A stretch of 64,000 bases of DNA from Janthinobacterium rivuli (GCF_009208735.1 NZ_WFLJ01000010.1:62001-126000); one strand, 5' to 3'; shown: positions 39,056-48,484, counted from the first letter of the stretch. Notes: generated from the sequence alone by a model not told the origin. Program-made: numbers and translations.

Positions 39056-42000
39056 ATGTCCAGCGATCCTCTTGCGCCGCCCGTGCTGCGCCTGACGCTC
39101 ACGCGCGACCCGCTCGCCAGCGCCGGCGACTGCCCCGCCGCGCCCGGCTGGCATGGCCAGACCCATGTGCTGTCCGGCGCGCGCGGCATCGGCAGCTGCC
39201 GCATCGCCCTCGACATCGGCCCGGCCGACGTGGTGCAACTGCTGTTGTGCGACGGCAGTTCGCTGCTGGCAGGCAGCCTGGATCTGCCACGCTATCTGGG
39301 ACCGGCCACGCTGGCGCGCGACGGCGCGCCCGCCAGCATCGAAGTGGGGCTGACCCTGCGCCCGCAGGGGGCGCGCCAGCCGCCCGGCGCCAGCCGCGAC
39401 GGCCTGGGCGCCTGGATGCTGCGGGCCGTGCGCGTGTACCGCTGCGGCGCCGCCGCCATGACGGCGCTGGTGGCGGCGGGCGCCTTCCAGGACCGCCAGC
39501 TGGAACAGCGCCTGGGCCTGTACCGCTGCGGCATCGAGGCGGGCAGCATGACGGCCGTCGCCAGCCTGCCCGCCGGGCCGGAACCGGTGCTGCTGCTGTT
39601 GCACGGCACGGCGTCGTCGACCCAGCGCAGCTTTGCCGGCCTGTGGCGCAATGGCCTGGCGCCGCAACTCGTGGCCCAATACGGCAACCGCATCTACGGC
39701 TATGAGCACCGCAGCCTCAGCGACAGTCCCATCGAGAACGCGCTGGCCCTCGTGCGCCAGCTGCCGCACGGCGCCGTGCTGCACCTGCTCAGTCATTCGC
39801 GCGGCGGCCTGGTGGGCGAATTGCTGGCGCGGGCGCAGCGCATCGACAGCCGCGGCGCCGTCGACCTGGCCGGCGACGGCCTGCAGCGATTGAGCGAAAA
39901 CACCGTGGGCGGCGAAGCGTTCAACGGCCACGATATCGACCACTTCACGGCGCAGGCGCGGCTGGGCGGACGCGGCGGCCACGACGCGGATGCGGCGCGC
40001 CTGCGCGAGCTGGGCCTGGAATTGAAGGCGCGCGCCATCCGCATCGCCCGCTTCGTGCGCGTGGCCTGCCCGGCGCGCGGCACCACCTTGATGTCGGGCC
40101 GGCTCGACCGCTGGGCCAGCGTGATGCTCAACCTGCTGCTCCACGGCGGCGTTCCCGATGGCGCCATGGCCTTCCTGCTGGCCGTGGTGCAGCAGCGCTG
40201 CGACGCGCGCATCCTGCCGGGCCTGGAAGCGATGATGCCCGACTCACCCCTGGTGGCGCTGCTCAACGCGCCCGACGTGCGCGTGGCCAGCCCGCTGCAC
40301 GTGCTGGCCGGCGCGTGCAGCGGCGATGGCCTGCTGGGCTGGCTGGGCGACTGCCTCGACGACCAGCTGTACGGCGGACAGAGCGACCTGGTGGTCAATT
40401 GCGCCTCGATGGCCGGCGGCGCCACGCGCAGCACGCCGGTGCGGCAACTGCTGCTGCGCGGGCCGCACACGCACCACCTGAACTACTTCGAGCGCACGCC
40501 GTCCAGCCAGGCCGCCGTGCAGGCGCTCACCGGCAACGAGAGCGCCTACCAGCCCCTGCCCGGCATCGAGCACGGCCCGCTGGCGCGCGGCGGCGAAGTG
40601 CCGAAACGGCGCGCGCACGCGCCCATCGTGCTGCTGCTGCCCGACATCATGGGCAGCCACCTGCAAGTGGGCAGCAACCGCATCTGGTTCGACCCCGTCA
40701 ACCTGGTCGAAGGACGCATCGAACGCCTGGCCGTGGGCCAGCCGCACATCGTCAGCGCCGGCTGGATCGAGTCGTGCTATGAACCGTTTGCCAGCTTTCT
40801 TGCGCAAAGCCAGGAAGTGCGGCCCTTTACCTATGACTGGCGCCTCTCGCTGCGGCACTCCAGCGGCGCCTTCCTGCCCGTGCTCGACGACGCCATGCAC
40901 GACGCCGAACAGCGCGGACTGCCCTTGCGCATCCTTGCCCACGGCATGGGCGGACTGGTGGCGCGCCTGGCCCTGAAAGACCGCTGGCAACGCTTCGGCG
41001 CCCTGTCCGGCAGCCGCCTGCTGCAGGTGGGCACGGCCAACCGCGGCACGCAGGCGATGGTGCAAGTGCTGCTGGGACGCGACCGGCTGGTGCGGATGCT
41101 GGCTTGCTGGATAGGCTGGAAGCACACGCGGCGCCAGTTTCTCGGCTTCGTGCGCGCCTTTCCCGGCGTGCTGGACATGCTGCCGTGGCCGCAGCCGGGC
41201 AGCATCGATTATTTCGACGCCGAAGCGTGGGCGCAGCTGGCCGCCGGTGACGGGCAAGCGGGCCTGCCCGGCGGCTGGCAGGCGCCCGAGGCCCAGGCGC
41301 TGGCCGCGGCGCGCGCCACCGTGGCCCTGCTGGAAGCGGCGCCGCTCGACGCCCGCCATTGCAGCTACCTGGCCGGCTGCGCCGACACGCCGGTGGCGCT
41401 GCGCCTGCGCGACGGCGGCATCGAGACGGCCTGGTCGCCGGACGGCGATGGCCGCACGCCCTGGCAAGGCGCGGTGCCGGACAGCGTGGCGGCCTGCTAC
41501 CTGCCGGTGGCGCATGGCGACCTGCTGCTGCAAAAGGAATACTACCCGGCCATCGCGCAGCTGCTCGAGAACGGCCAGGGCGCGGGCCTGCCACGGCGCC
41601 CGCCGCACGCGCCCGGCGGCATCCCGCCCCGTTTCCATCCCTGCGTTCCCGACGCCATGCCGCTGTACCCGCAGCCGCAGGAATTGCTGGACGCGGCCAT
41701 CGGCGCCGCCGGCCCCGCCAGCGCGCCGGAGAGCCGCGCGCCGCAGCTGAGCCTATCCGTCATCCACGGCAGCATGGCCTCGGCCGACGCGCCCGTCATG
41801 AGCGGCTGCTACGCGTTCGAATCGCTGCGCGGCAGCATGAGTTTTCTCGACCGTCTGCTGGCGGGCAAGCTGCAGGAAATCCACGCGCTGGGACGCTTTC
41901 CGCAACGTCCCGATTCCGCCCTCGTGGTGCTGCAGCCCGACGCGGCGCGCCGGCCCGGCGGCGCCATCGTCATCGGCCTGGGCGCGCTGGGCGAGCTGAC

Positions 42001-44518
42001 GCCGGGCGAACTGGCGCGCGCCTTCGCCGGCGGCCTGCTCGAATACGCGTGCGTCTGCCTGCAGGTGCGCGCCGCCGGCCACGTGGCCGCGCCGCCGATG
42101 GGCGAACACGGCTTGCGCGTGGCCAGCCTGCTGTCCGGTTCCGGCTACGGCGGCTTGAGCATCGCCCTGTGCGCGCGGGCGCTGATCGACGGCGCGCGCA
42201 GCGCCAACCGGCGCCTGGAAGACGCGGGCATGGCGTGCCGCATCGGCCATATCGCCATCTACGAACAGTCCGAGGCGCGCGCCATCGCCGCCGCCGTGGC
42301 CATCGAGCAGATCATGGCCGAAGCGCGCTACCAGGGCAGCTTCACGTTCGAGCGGCGCATCCGCCACAGCCCGGGGGGCTACCGGCGCATCCTGCCCAGC
42401 CTGAGCGGCGACAATGGCTGGCGCCGCGTGCAGATCGTCGCCGCGGATCTCTCCGGCGCCCTGCGCTTCACCGTGCTGACGGACCGCGCCCACAACAGCG
42501 TCGACGAGGAGCCGAACCAGCGGCAAGCCGTCGATGGCCTGATCATGGACGCCACCGACAACACCACCGACCAGCCGGGCCTGTCACGCGCCCTGTACGA
42601 ACTGATGCTGCCCAATGGCCTGAAGGCGGCCATCCCCGAGATGCGCGGCCTGATCCTGGCCGTCGACCAGAGCGCCGCCATCTATCCGTGGGAACTGATG
42701 CGCGACGAGGCGGGCAGCGAGGAAAGCCCGCTGTCGACGCGCATCGGCATGGTGCGCCAGCTGGCCAGCCTGCGCGAGCAGCCATCGGCCGTCAGCCCGC
42801 CCAGCAACAGCGTGCTGGTGATCGGCGACACCGATTCCGGCCTGCCCGAGCTGCCCGCCGCGCAAGCCGAGGCGCAGGACGTGGCGCGCATGTTCGGAGC
42901 GCACGGCTACCAGGTGCGCGAGCTGCTGCGCCCGCAGGCCCAACGCGTGCTCGTGCACCTGTTCGACGAGCGCTATTTCGCCATCCACCTGGCCGGCCAC
43001 GGTGAAGTGGCGGGACCCGGCATCGCCCACACGGGCCTGGTGCTGGGACCGAAGACGCGGCTGACGGCGGCGCAGGTGGGCAAGCTCAAACGCGTGCCGC
43101 AATTCGTCTTCATCAATTGCTGCCACCTGGGCGACATGCGCCCGGACGCCGTCGCGCCGTGGTCGAAACTGGCCGCCAGCCTGGCCACGGCCTTCATTGA
43201 AATGGGTTCGCAGGCGGTGATCGCGGCCGGCTGGCGCATCGACGACCAGGCCGCCAGCATCTTCGCGCACAGCTTTTATCACGCCATGCTGAGCGGCGAA
43301 TACTTCGGCGACGCCGTGCGCCAGGCGCGCGAGGCGGCGTATCTGCAGTTCCCGGCCTCGAACACCTGGGGCGCCTACCAGGCGTATGGCGACGACCGCT
43401 ACCGTTTTCCGAACACGCAAAGCCGGCCCTGGCAAGCGCCCGACTACCACTACCACGGCCACCTGCGGGCCGACCTGGAAACCCTGCACGCGTGCCTGGC
43501 GGGCGCCGATCCTGCGCGCCGCGCCGCCATCGAGGAAAAACTGGGCAGCATCGAGGAAGCCGTGCGCGCGCGCTTCTTCGGCTGCGCCGACATCCGCGAA
43601 AACATGGCCGCCACGCGGGCCGGCCTCGGTGGCCTGGACAACACACTGCGCGCCATCGAACATTACCGGGCAGCGCACAGCGCGGCCGACGGCAAGGTGG
43701 GCTTGCGCGCGCTGGCGCACTGGGCGGAACTGGAGATACGCCAGGGCGCGGCCCTGTGCGGCCTCGATGCGGGCGCCGGCATCGAGGTGCCGGCCGCGCC
43801 GGACCCGGCGCAGGGACGGCAGTTGCTGCAGGATGGAAAACAGCACATCGACCTGCTGGTGGCGCTGGCGCCCACGGCGCAGCGCCTGGCCTTGCTGGGA
43901 CGCTACTGGGCCTTGCAGGCGCGCCTGGCCTGCGGCGCAGGACATTCCGGCGCGCCAGCCCTGCGCGCCATGACGGACGCCTGCCTGGCCGCGCTGGAAG
44001 AAGCGCGGCGGCGCAGCGGCGTGGCCGACTGCGACCTGATTTTCCAGGTGCTGGCGGGCGCCCTGCTATTGAAAGCCCATGGCGACAGCGGCCCCTGGGG
44101 TGCGCTCGATGCGCAGCTGGGCGACTTGCTGCACGACGCCATCGCCTATGCGCGCCAGCGTCACGCGGACGAACACCGCGCCATCGACGCCGGCGCCCCC
44201 GTGCGCGCCGCCCTGCTCGCGGCCCTGTGGCAGGTGCCGGACGGCCAGCCCTTCGACACGCCCGCGCGCGCCGCCTTCCTGGCCCTGTACCACGACGCCG
44301 TGCGGCGCCACGGCAGCATCGGCGAACCCGAGGCGATCACGGCGCCGCTGCGCTTCCTGCTCGAACTGCTGCCGCGCGACAGCCGGGACACCGGCTTGCG
44401 CAGCGCCGTGCAGGCGCTGGCCAGCCAGCTGCAGTCCTCGCTTCCCGCCCTTAGCCAGGCACCACGCCATAATGGCGCGCATAGCGCTCGTCCAGATTCG
44501 CCAGCGGCATCATCATGA
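39056..44518 (+). CDS. Giant multidomain protein: alpha/beta hydrolase - LCAT-like - CHAT protease - helical C-terminus
   Basis: 1820 residues, no signal peptide or membrane segment. Residues ~170-410: alpha/beta hydrolase (VLLLLHGTASS at ~178-188, elbow SHSRGG with nucleophile Ser248). Residues ~523-720: LCAT-type hydrolase (VLLLPDIMGSHL, PFTYDWR) whose elbow reads AHGMGG, so the nucleophile Ser is replaced by Gly630. Residues ~895-1100: an unassigned alpha/beta domain (GGAIVIGLGALGELTPGELA). Residues ~1200-1450: CHAT caspase-like protease with IYPWELMRD, catalytic His1315 in LAGHGE and Cys1356 in INCCHLG. Residues ~1480-1800: alpha-helical, possibly TPR-like. CHAT proteases with helical sensors are known from bacterial conflict systems. 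The combination with two hydrolase folds is what is unusual. The last 68 bp overlap the convergent olsB. Confidence 0.8.
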   Translation: MSSDPLAPPVLRLTLTRDPLASAGDCPAAPGWHGQTHVLSGARGIGSCRIALDIGPADVVQLLLCDGSSLLAGSLDLPRYLGPATLARDGAPASIEVGLTLRPQGARQPPGASRDGLGAWMLRAVRVYRCGAAAMTALVAAGAFQDRQLEQRLGLYRCGIEAGSMTAVASLPAGPEPVLLLLHGTASSTQRSFAGLWRNGLAPQLVAQYGNRIYGYEHRSLSDSPIENALALVRQLPHGAVLHLLSHSRGGLVGELLARAQRIDSRGAVDLAGDGLQRLSENTVGGEAFNGHDIDHFTAQARLGGRGGHDADAARLRELGLELKARAIRIARFVRVACPARGTTLMSGRLDRWASVMLNLLLHGGVPDGAMAFLLAVVQQRCDARILPGLEAMMPDSPLVALLNAPDVRVASPLHVLAGACSGDGLLGWLGDCLDDQLYGGQSDLVVNCASMAGGATRSTPVRQLLLRGPHTHHLNYFERTPSSQAAVQALTGNESAYQPLPGIEHGPLARGGEVPKRRAHAPIVLLLPDIMGSHLQVGSNRIWFDPVNLVEGRIERLAVGQPHIVSAGWIESCYEPFASFLAQSQEVRPFTYDWRLSLRHSSGAFLPVLDDAMHDAEQRGLPLRILAHGMGGLVARLALKDRWQRFGALSGSRLLQVGTANRGTQAMVQVLLGRDRLVRMLACWIGWKHTRRQFLGFVRAFPGVLDMLPWPQPGSIDYFDAEAWAQLAAGDGQAGLPGGWQAPEAQALAAARATVALLEAAPLDARHCSYLAGCADTPVALRLRDGGIETAWSPDGDGRTPWQGAVPDSVAACYLPVAHGDLLLQKEYYPAIAQLLENGQGAGLPRRPPHAPGGIPPRFHPCVPDAMPLYPQPQELLDAAIGAAGPASAPESRAPQLSLSVIHGSMASADAPVMSGCYAFESLRGSMSFLDRLLAGKLQEIHALGRFPQRPDSALVVLQPDAARRPGGAIVIGLGALGELTPGELARAFAGGLLEYACVCLQVRAAGHVAAPPMGEHGLRVASLLSGSGYGGLSIALCARALIDGARSANRRLEDAGMACRIGHIAIYEQSEARAIAAAVAIEQIMAEARYQGSFTFERRIRHSPGGYRRILPSLSGDNGWRRVQIVAADLSGALRFTVLTDRAHNSVDEEPNQRQAVDGLIMDATDNTTDQPGLSRALYELMLPNGLKAAIPEMRGLILAVDQSAAIYPWELMRDEAGSEESPLSTRIGMVRQLASLREQPSAVSPPSNSVLVIGDTDSGLPELPAAQAEAQDVARMFGAHGYQVRELLRPQAQRVLVHLFDERYFAIHLAGHGEVAGPGIAHTGLVLGPKTRLTAAQVGKLKRVPQFVFINCCHLGDMRPDAVAPWSKLAASLATAFIEMGSQAVIAAGWRIDDQAASIFAHSFYHAMLSGEYFGDAVRQAREAAYLQFPASNTWGAYQAYGDDRYRFPNTQSRPWQAPDYHYHGHLRADLETLHACLAGADPARRAAIEEKLGSIEEAVRARFFGCADIRENMAATRAGLGGLDNTLRAIEHYRAAHSAADGKVGLRALAHWAELEIRQGAALCGLDAGAGIEVPAAPDPAQGRQLLQDGKQHIDLLVALAPTAQRLALLGRYWALQARLACGAGHSGAPALRAMTDACLAALEEARRRSGVADCDLIFQVLAGALLLKAHGDSGPWGALDAQLGDLLHDAIAYARQRHADEHRAIDAGAPVRAALLAALWQVPDGQPFDTPARAAFLALYHDAVRRHGSIGEPEAITAPLRFLLELLPRDSRDTGLRSAVQALASQLQSSLPALSQAPRHNGAHSARPDSPAASS

Positions 44519-45212
44519 ACATGTCGGCGCTTTCGAAATCAGGATCCCACGCCGGTTCGCCGCAAATCCAGGCGCCCGAACGCAGGTAGCCCTTGATCAG
44601 CGGCGGCACCTGCGGCTTGTGCGCCGCTTCCACCTGATGGATGGGGAAAGGCAGGTGCGGCGTGACGCGGTACTCGCTTGGGGCCATGTGCTTTTCGGCC
44701 AGCGCCTGGTACACGGCGACGGCGTTATGGCCGCCATCGGCCAGGCTGATGCTGGCGCAGCCGACCAGGTAGTCGCAGCGCTCGCGGCGCATGTATTCGG
44801 CCAGGCCGGACCACAGCAGCATGATCACGCTGCCGCCCCGGTATTTCGGGTGGATGCAGGCGCGGCCCGCTTCGACCATGCGGCCGCGCAGGTTCTTCAG
44901 GCGGCTCAGGTCGAACTCGTTTTCCGAATACAGCCGGCCGATCTTGGCCGCCTTGGCCGCGCTCAGCACGCGGTAGGTGCCCACCACTTTCAGGGTGTCG
45001 GCATCGCGCACGATCAGGTGATCGCAGTGCGCGTCGAATTCATCGCTGTCGAGGCCATCGGCGTTGGCCAGCGACGTCAGGCCCATGGTCTCGATAAACA
45101 CCTTGTAACGCAAACGCTGGACTTCGCGCAATTCCGCCGCGGTAGTGGCCTGGCTCAGCACCAGTTGGACCGGCCGCGCCTTGGCTTCGTTTGATGCGAT
45201 TATGTTTTGCAT
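44451..45212 (-). CDS. olsB: L-ornithine N(alpha)-acyltransferase (OlsB-like)
   Basis: 253-residue GNAT-fold protein of the Acetyltransf_5/OlsB group, related to autoinducer synthases. Features are LRYKVFIETMGL near the N-terminus, the acidic stretch GLDSDEFDAHCDHLIV, the pattern VEAGRACIHPKYRGGSVI for acyl-carrier binding, and LIKGYLRSGAWICGEPAWD at the C-terminus. It adds 3-hydroxyacyl chains from ACP to ornithine, the first step of ornithine lipid synthesis. olsA is not adjacent. A PhoB-box match lies 45 bp upstream, which fits phosphate-starvation control. The gene tail overlaps the CHAT gene. Confidence 0.87.
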   Translation of the reverse strand: MQNIIASNEAKARPVQLVLSQATTAAELREVQRLRYKVFIETMGLTSLANADGLDSDEFDAHCDHLIVRDADTLKVVGTYRVLSAAKAAKIGRLYSENEFDLSRLKNLRGRMVEAGRACIHPKYRGGSVIMLLWSGLAEYMRRERCDYLVGCASISLADGGHNAVAVYQALAEKHMAPSEYRVTPHLPFPIHQVEAAHKPQVPPLIKGYLRSGAWICGEPAWDPDFESADMFMMMPLANLDERYARHYGVVPG

Positions 45213-45257
45213 GGTTTCATCCCTGTGATCAAGACGACTCCAGCGTACTTGCCTAAT

Positions 45258-45295
45258 ATGTCAGGAAAATGACAGCCGAATGTCATTTCCGTGAC
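45258..45295 (-). promoter_or_regulatory. Pho-box and extended inverted repeat upstream of olsB
   Basis: On the minus strand, CTGTCATTTTCCTGACAT (45258-45275) matches the PhoB consensus of two 7-bp CTGTCAT half-sites separated by 4 bp, with one mismatch in the second half-site. TGTCA/TGACA cores recur every 11 bp at 45259, 45270, 45281 and 45292. Together they also form a 15-bp imperfect inverted repeat around GCCGAA. The Pho box points at olsB; the second half could serve the divergent ydeP-type gene. Confidence 0.55.
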
Positions 45296-45356
45296 GCAAG
45301 TCAATGCCCTGCGGGGATCGTGCATAATTACCACACCCGCCCAGCCGAAAGAGCCC

Positions 45357-47681
45357 ATGAAAGACCAGGATGCACCGCACATCACGCCCTACACCAAGCC
45401 GGCAGCCGGCTGGGACGCCTTGAAACACGTGGCCATCAGCCTGCGCCAGGAGCGGGTCGCGCCCGGCAACCTGAAAGCGCTGCTGGCGCAAAACCAGCCG
45501 GACGGCTTCGACTGTCCCGGCTGCGCCTGGCCCGACCGCGACCACGCTTCCACGTTCGCCTTTTGCGAAAACGGCGCCAAGGCCGTCGCCGCCGAAGCGA
45601 CCAGCCGCCGCGCCGGCCCGGAACTGTTTGCCAGCCATACCGTCACGCAGCTGCTGGAACAGTCGGACTACGCGCTCGAGCAGCACGGCCGCCTGACCGA
45701 ACCGATGGTGTACGACGCCGCCAGCGACCGCTATGTGCCGATCGCCTGGGAAGACGCCTACGCCCTCGTGGGCCGCCACCTGCGCGCCCTGCCCGACCCG
45801 AACCAGGCCGCCTTCTACACGTCGGGACGGGCCAGCAACGAGGCCGCCTTTTTGTACCAGTTGATGGCGCGCCTGTACGGCACCAACAACTTCCCCGACT
45901 GCTCCAACATGTGCCACGAGGCGACCAGCCGCGGCTTGCCGGCCACCGTGGGCATCGGCAAGGGCACGGTGACCCTGGCCGACTTCGAACTGGCCGACAC
46001 CATCCTCATCTTCGGCCAGAATCCCGCCACCAACCACCCGCGCATGCTGGGCGAACTGCGCGACTGCGCGCGCCGCGGCGGCAGCATCGTCTCCATCAAT
46101 CCCCTGCGCGAACGGGGCTTGCAGCGCTTCACGGACCCGCAAAGCGCGCTGGAAATGGCGACCCTGGGCAGCACGCGCCTGGCCGGTCTGTTCGTCCAGC
46201 CCACCCTGGGCGGCGACTTCGCCCTGATCAAGGCCGTCGCCAAGCGCGTCGTCGAGCATGACGACGCGGCGCAGGCGGCAGGCGGGCCCGCCGTCATCGA
46301 CCACGCCTTCATTCTTGAACACTGCAGCGGCTTCGACGCCTTCCGCGACGACCTGCGCGCGGAGGATTGGCAACTGCTCGTGGCGGAATCGGGCGTGGCG
46401 CGCGCGCAGATCGAGGCCTTGACGGACATTGTCGTCAAGGGCCAGCGCATCATCGCCACCTGGGGCATGGGCCTGACGCAGCACAAGCACGGCGTGGCGG
46501 CCATCCGCATGCTGTCGAACCTGATGATGCTGCGCGGCCAGATCGGCAAGCCCGGCGCGGGCCTGTGCCCCGTGCGCGGCCACTCCAACGTGCAGGGCGA
46601 CCGCACGGTGGGCATCGAGGAAAAGCCGACCAGCGCCTTCCTCGACCGCCTGGGCCAGGTGTACGGTTTTACTCCGCCGCGCGCGCACGGCCACGACGTG
46701 GTGGCCACCATCGACGCCATGCGGCGCGGCGACGTCAAGGTGTTCATCGCGCTGGGCGGCAATTTCGCCGCCGCCACGCCCGATACGCCGCTGACCTTTG
46801 CCGCGCTGCGCCAGTGCGCGCTGACGGTGCAGGTGGCGACCAAGCTCAATCGCAGCCACCTGGTCATCGGCAAGGAAGCCCTGCTGCTGCCCACGCTGGG
46901 GCGCACGGAGATCGATCTGCAGGGCGGCGTGGCGCAGGGCGTGACGGTGGAAGACTCGATGAGCATGGTGCATATCTCGTACGGCCGCAATGCGCCCGCT
47001 TCGCCGCAGCTGCGCTCGGAAGTGGCCATCGTGGCCGGCATGGCCGAAGCGGCGGTGGGCAGCAATCTGGTGAACTGGCGCGCGTACGCGGCCGACTATG
47101 CGCGCATCCGCGACGATATCGAAAAGGTATTCGACGATTTTTACGACTACAACGCCAGGGTGGCGCAGCCGGGCGGTTTTCATCTGACGGTGGCCTCGCG
47201 CGAGCGCGTGTGGAAGACGGCCAGCGGCAAGGCCAGCTTCCTCGTCGCCCCGCTGGACCTCGACACGCCGCTGCACCGCGCCCGCAAGCGCCACGGCGAG
47301 CGCCTGATGGTCTTGATGAGCACCCGCTCGCACGACCAGTACAACACCACCATCTACGGCATGGATGACCGCTACCGGGGCGTGTACGGCACGCGCAAGG
47401 TCGTCTTCGCCAATGCGGCCGATATCGCCATGCTGGGTTTTAAGGATGGAGACATGGTCGATATGATAGGCGCCTGGGACGACGGCGTGGCGCGCCGCGC
47501 CGATGGCTTCCGTCTCGTCGCCTACGACATCCCGCGCGGCTGCCTGGGCGCGTATTACCCGGAGACGAACGCGCTGGTGCCGCTGGCCAGCACGGCCGAC
47601 GGCGCCGGCACGCCGACGTCGAAGTCCGTCCCCGTGCTGCTGGAACGCAGCGAAAACTACAAGGCGATGCCGGGCGTGTAA
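45357..47681 (+). CDS. FdhF/YdeP-family molybdopterin oxidoreductase
   Basis: 774-residue cytosolic protein of the formate-dehydrogenase-alpha-like group. An N-terminal cluster CPGCAWP...FCENG offers three Cys, fewer than a canonical 4Fe-4S site. The molybdopterin domain follows (FYTSGRASNEAAFLYQ, DCSNMCHEAT, LIFGQNPATNHPRM), and a C-terminal molybdopterin-dinucleotide domain carries MSTRSHDQYNTTIYGMDDRY. E. coli YdeP is linked to acid resistance; the true substrate is unknown. ATG 45357 has GAAAGAG upstream. It ends convergent with fdhD, overlapping by 25 bp. Confidence 0.9.
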   Translation: MKDQDAPHITPYTKPAAGWDALKHVAISLRQERVAPGNLKALLAQNQPDGFDCPGCAWPDRDHASTFAFCENGAKAVAAEATSRRAGPELFASHTVTQLLEQSDYALEQHGRLTEPMVYDAASDRYVPIAWEDAYALVGRHLRALPDPNQAAFYTSGRASNEAAFLYQLMARLYGTNNFPDCSNMCHEATSRGLPATVGIGKGTVTLADFELADTILIFGQNPATNHPRMLGELRDCARRGGSIVSINPLRERGLQRFTDPQSALEMATLGSTRLAGLFVQPTLGGDFALIKAVAKRVVEHDDAAQAAGGPAVIDHAFILEHCSGFDAFRDDLRAEDWQLLVAESGVARAQIEALTDIVVKGQRIIATWGMGLTQHKHGVAAIRMLSNLMMLRGQIGKPGAGLCPVRGHSNVQGDRTVGIEEKPTSAFLDRLGQVYGFTPPRAHGHDVVATIDAMRRGDVKVFIALGGNFAAATPDTPLTFAALRQCALTVQVATKLNRSHLVIGKEALLLPTLGRTEIDLQGGVAQGVTVEDSMSMVHISYGRNAPASPQLRSEVAIVAGMAEAAVGSNLVNWRAYAADYARIRDDIEKVFDDFYDYNARVAQPGGFHLTVASRERVWKTASGKASFLVAPLDLDTPLHRARKRHGERLMVLMSTRSHDQYNTTIYGMDDRYRGVYGTRKVVFANAADIAMLGFKDGDMVDMIGAWDDGVARRADGFRLVAYDIPRGCLGAYYPETNALVPLASTADGAGTPTSKSVPVLLERSENYKAMPGV

Positions 47682-48484
47682 TCGACGTACGCATCCTGGC
47701 GGCAGAAGCCCACCAGCTTCATGCCCGCCTGCGTGGCGATGGAAATGGCCAGCGAACTGGGGGCGGAAATCGTCGCCAGCAGGGGAATCTGCATGCGCGC
47801 CGCCTTGCGCGCCAGCTCGTAGCTGCCGCGGCTGGACAGGAAGACGAAGCCGCGCCGCATGTCCGCCCCGCTCAGTGCCAAATGGCCGATCAGTTTATCC
47901 AGGCCATTGTGCCGGCCGACATCCTCGAAGACGTGCACGATATCGCCGTCGGCCGTGCACCACGCGGCCGCATGCACGCCGCCCGTTTCCCGCATCAGCG
48001 CCTGGTGTTCGCGCAGGCCGCTTGATGCGCGTGCCAGCGCGGCCGGCAGGTCGACGCGGATCAGCGCCGGCGGCAGCGCGGCGGGCCGCAAGTCGAGCAT
48101 GTCGATGCTGTCGATGCCGCACACGCCGCAGCCGGTGCGGCCCGTCAGCTGGCGACGCCGGTCCTTCAGGCGCACGAAGTCTTCCTGCGCGATGCTCAAG
48201 GCCACTTCGGCGGAATCAGGTCGCAGGAACACTTCGCAGTCGAAGATGGCGGCAGCCGATGCCACCACGCCTTCCGTCAGCGCGAAGCCGTAGGCGAACG
48301 CTTCCAGGTCGCGCGGGGTGGCCATCATGACGACGTGGGAAATGCCATTGAAGACCAGCGCAACGGGGATTTCCTCGGCGACGTGGTCGGTGGCTGGGAT
48401 AGAGATGCCCGCCTGGTGGCGGACGATGGCGCGCTCGACGAATCCGGCGCGCTCAACAGGGGTTTCTTCTGACATGGCAACCAT
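47657..48484 (-). CDS. fdhD: Formate dehydrogenase sulfurtransferase FdhD
   Basis: About 275 residues. It transfers sulfur from IscS to the molybdenum cofactor, needed for active formate dehydrogenases. Diagnostic parts are EEIPVALVFNGISHVVMMATP, the sulfur-carrying Cys pair in TGCGVCG, VHVFEDVGRHNGLDKLIG and the end VGFCRQ. Start is uncertain: ATG 48484 or 48475, neither with a clear ribosome site; an ORF extension to 48556 would overlap the next gene and is unlikely. The overlap with the YdeP-type gene suggests that protein is its client. Confidence 0.93.
   Translation of the reverse strand: MVAMSEETPVERAGFVERAIVRHQAGISIPATDHVAEEIPVALVFNGISHVVMMATPRDLEAFAYGFALTEGVVASAAAIFDCEVFLRPDSAEVALSIAQEDFVRLKDRRRQLTGRTGCGVCGIDSIDMLDLRPAALPPALIRVDLPAALARASSGLREHQALMRETGGVHAAAWCTADGDIVHVFEDVGRHNGLDKLIGHLALSGADMRRGFVFLSSRGSYELARKAARMQIPLLATISAPSSLAISIATQAGMKLVGFCRQDAYVDYTPGIAL

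Noticed and set aside
40244-43945. Minus-strand frames inside the CHAT gene
   Set aside because: Biased composition and no motifs, while the plus-strand frame shows several conserved catalytic motifs.
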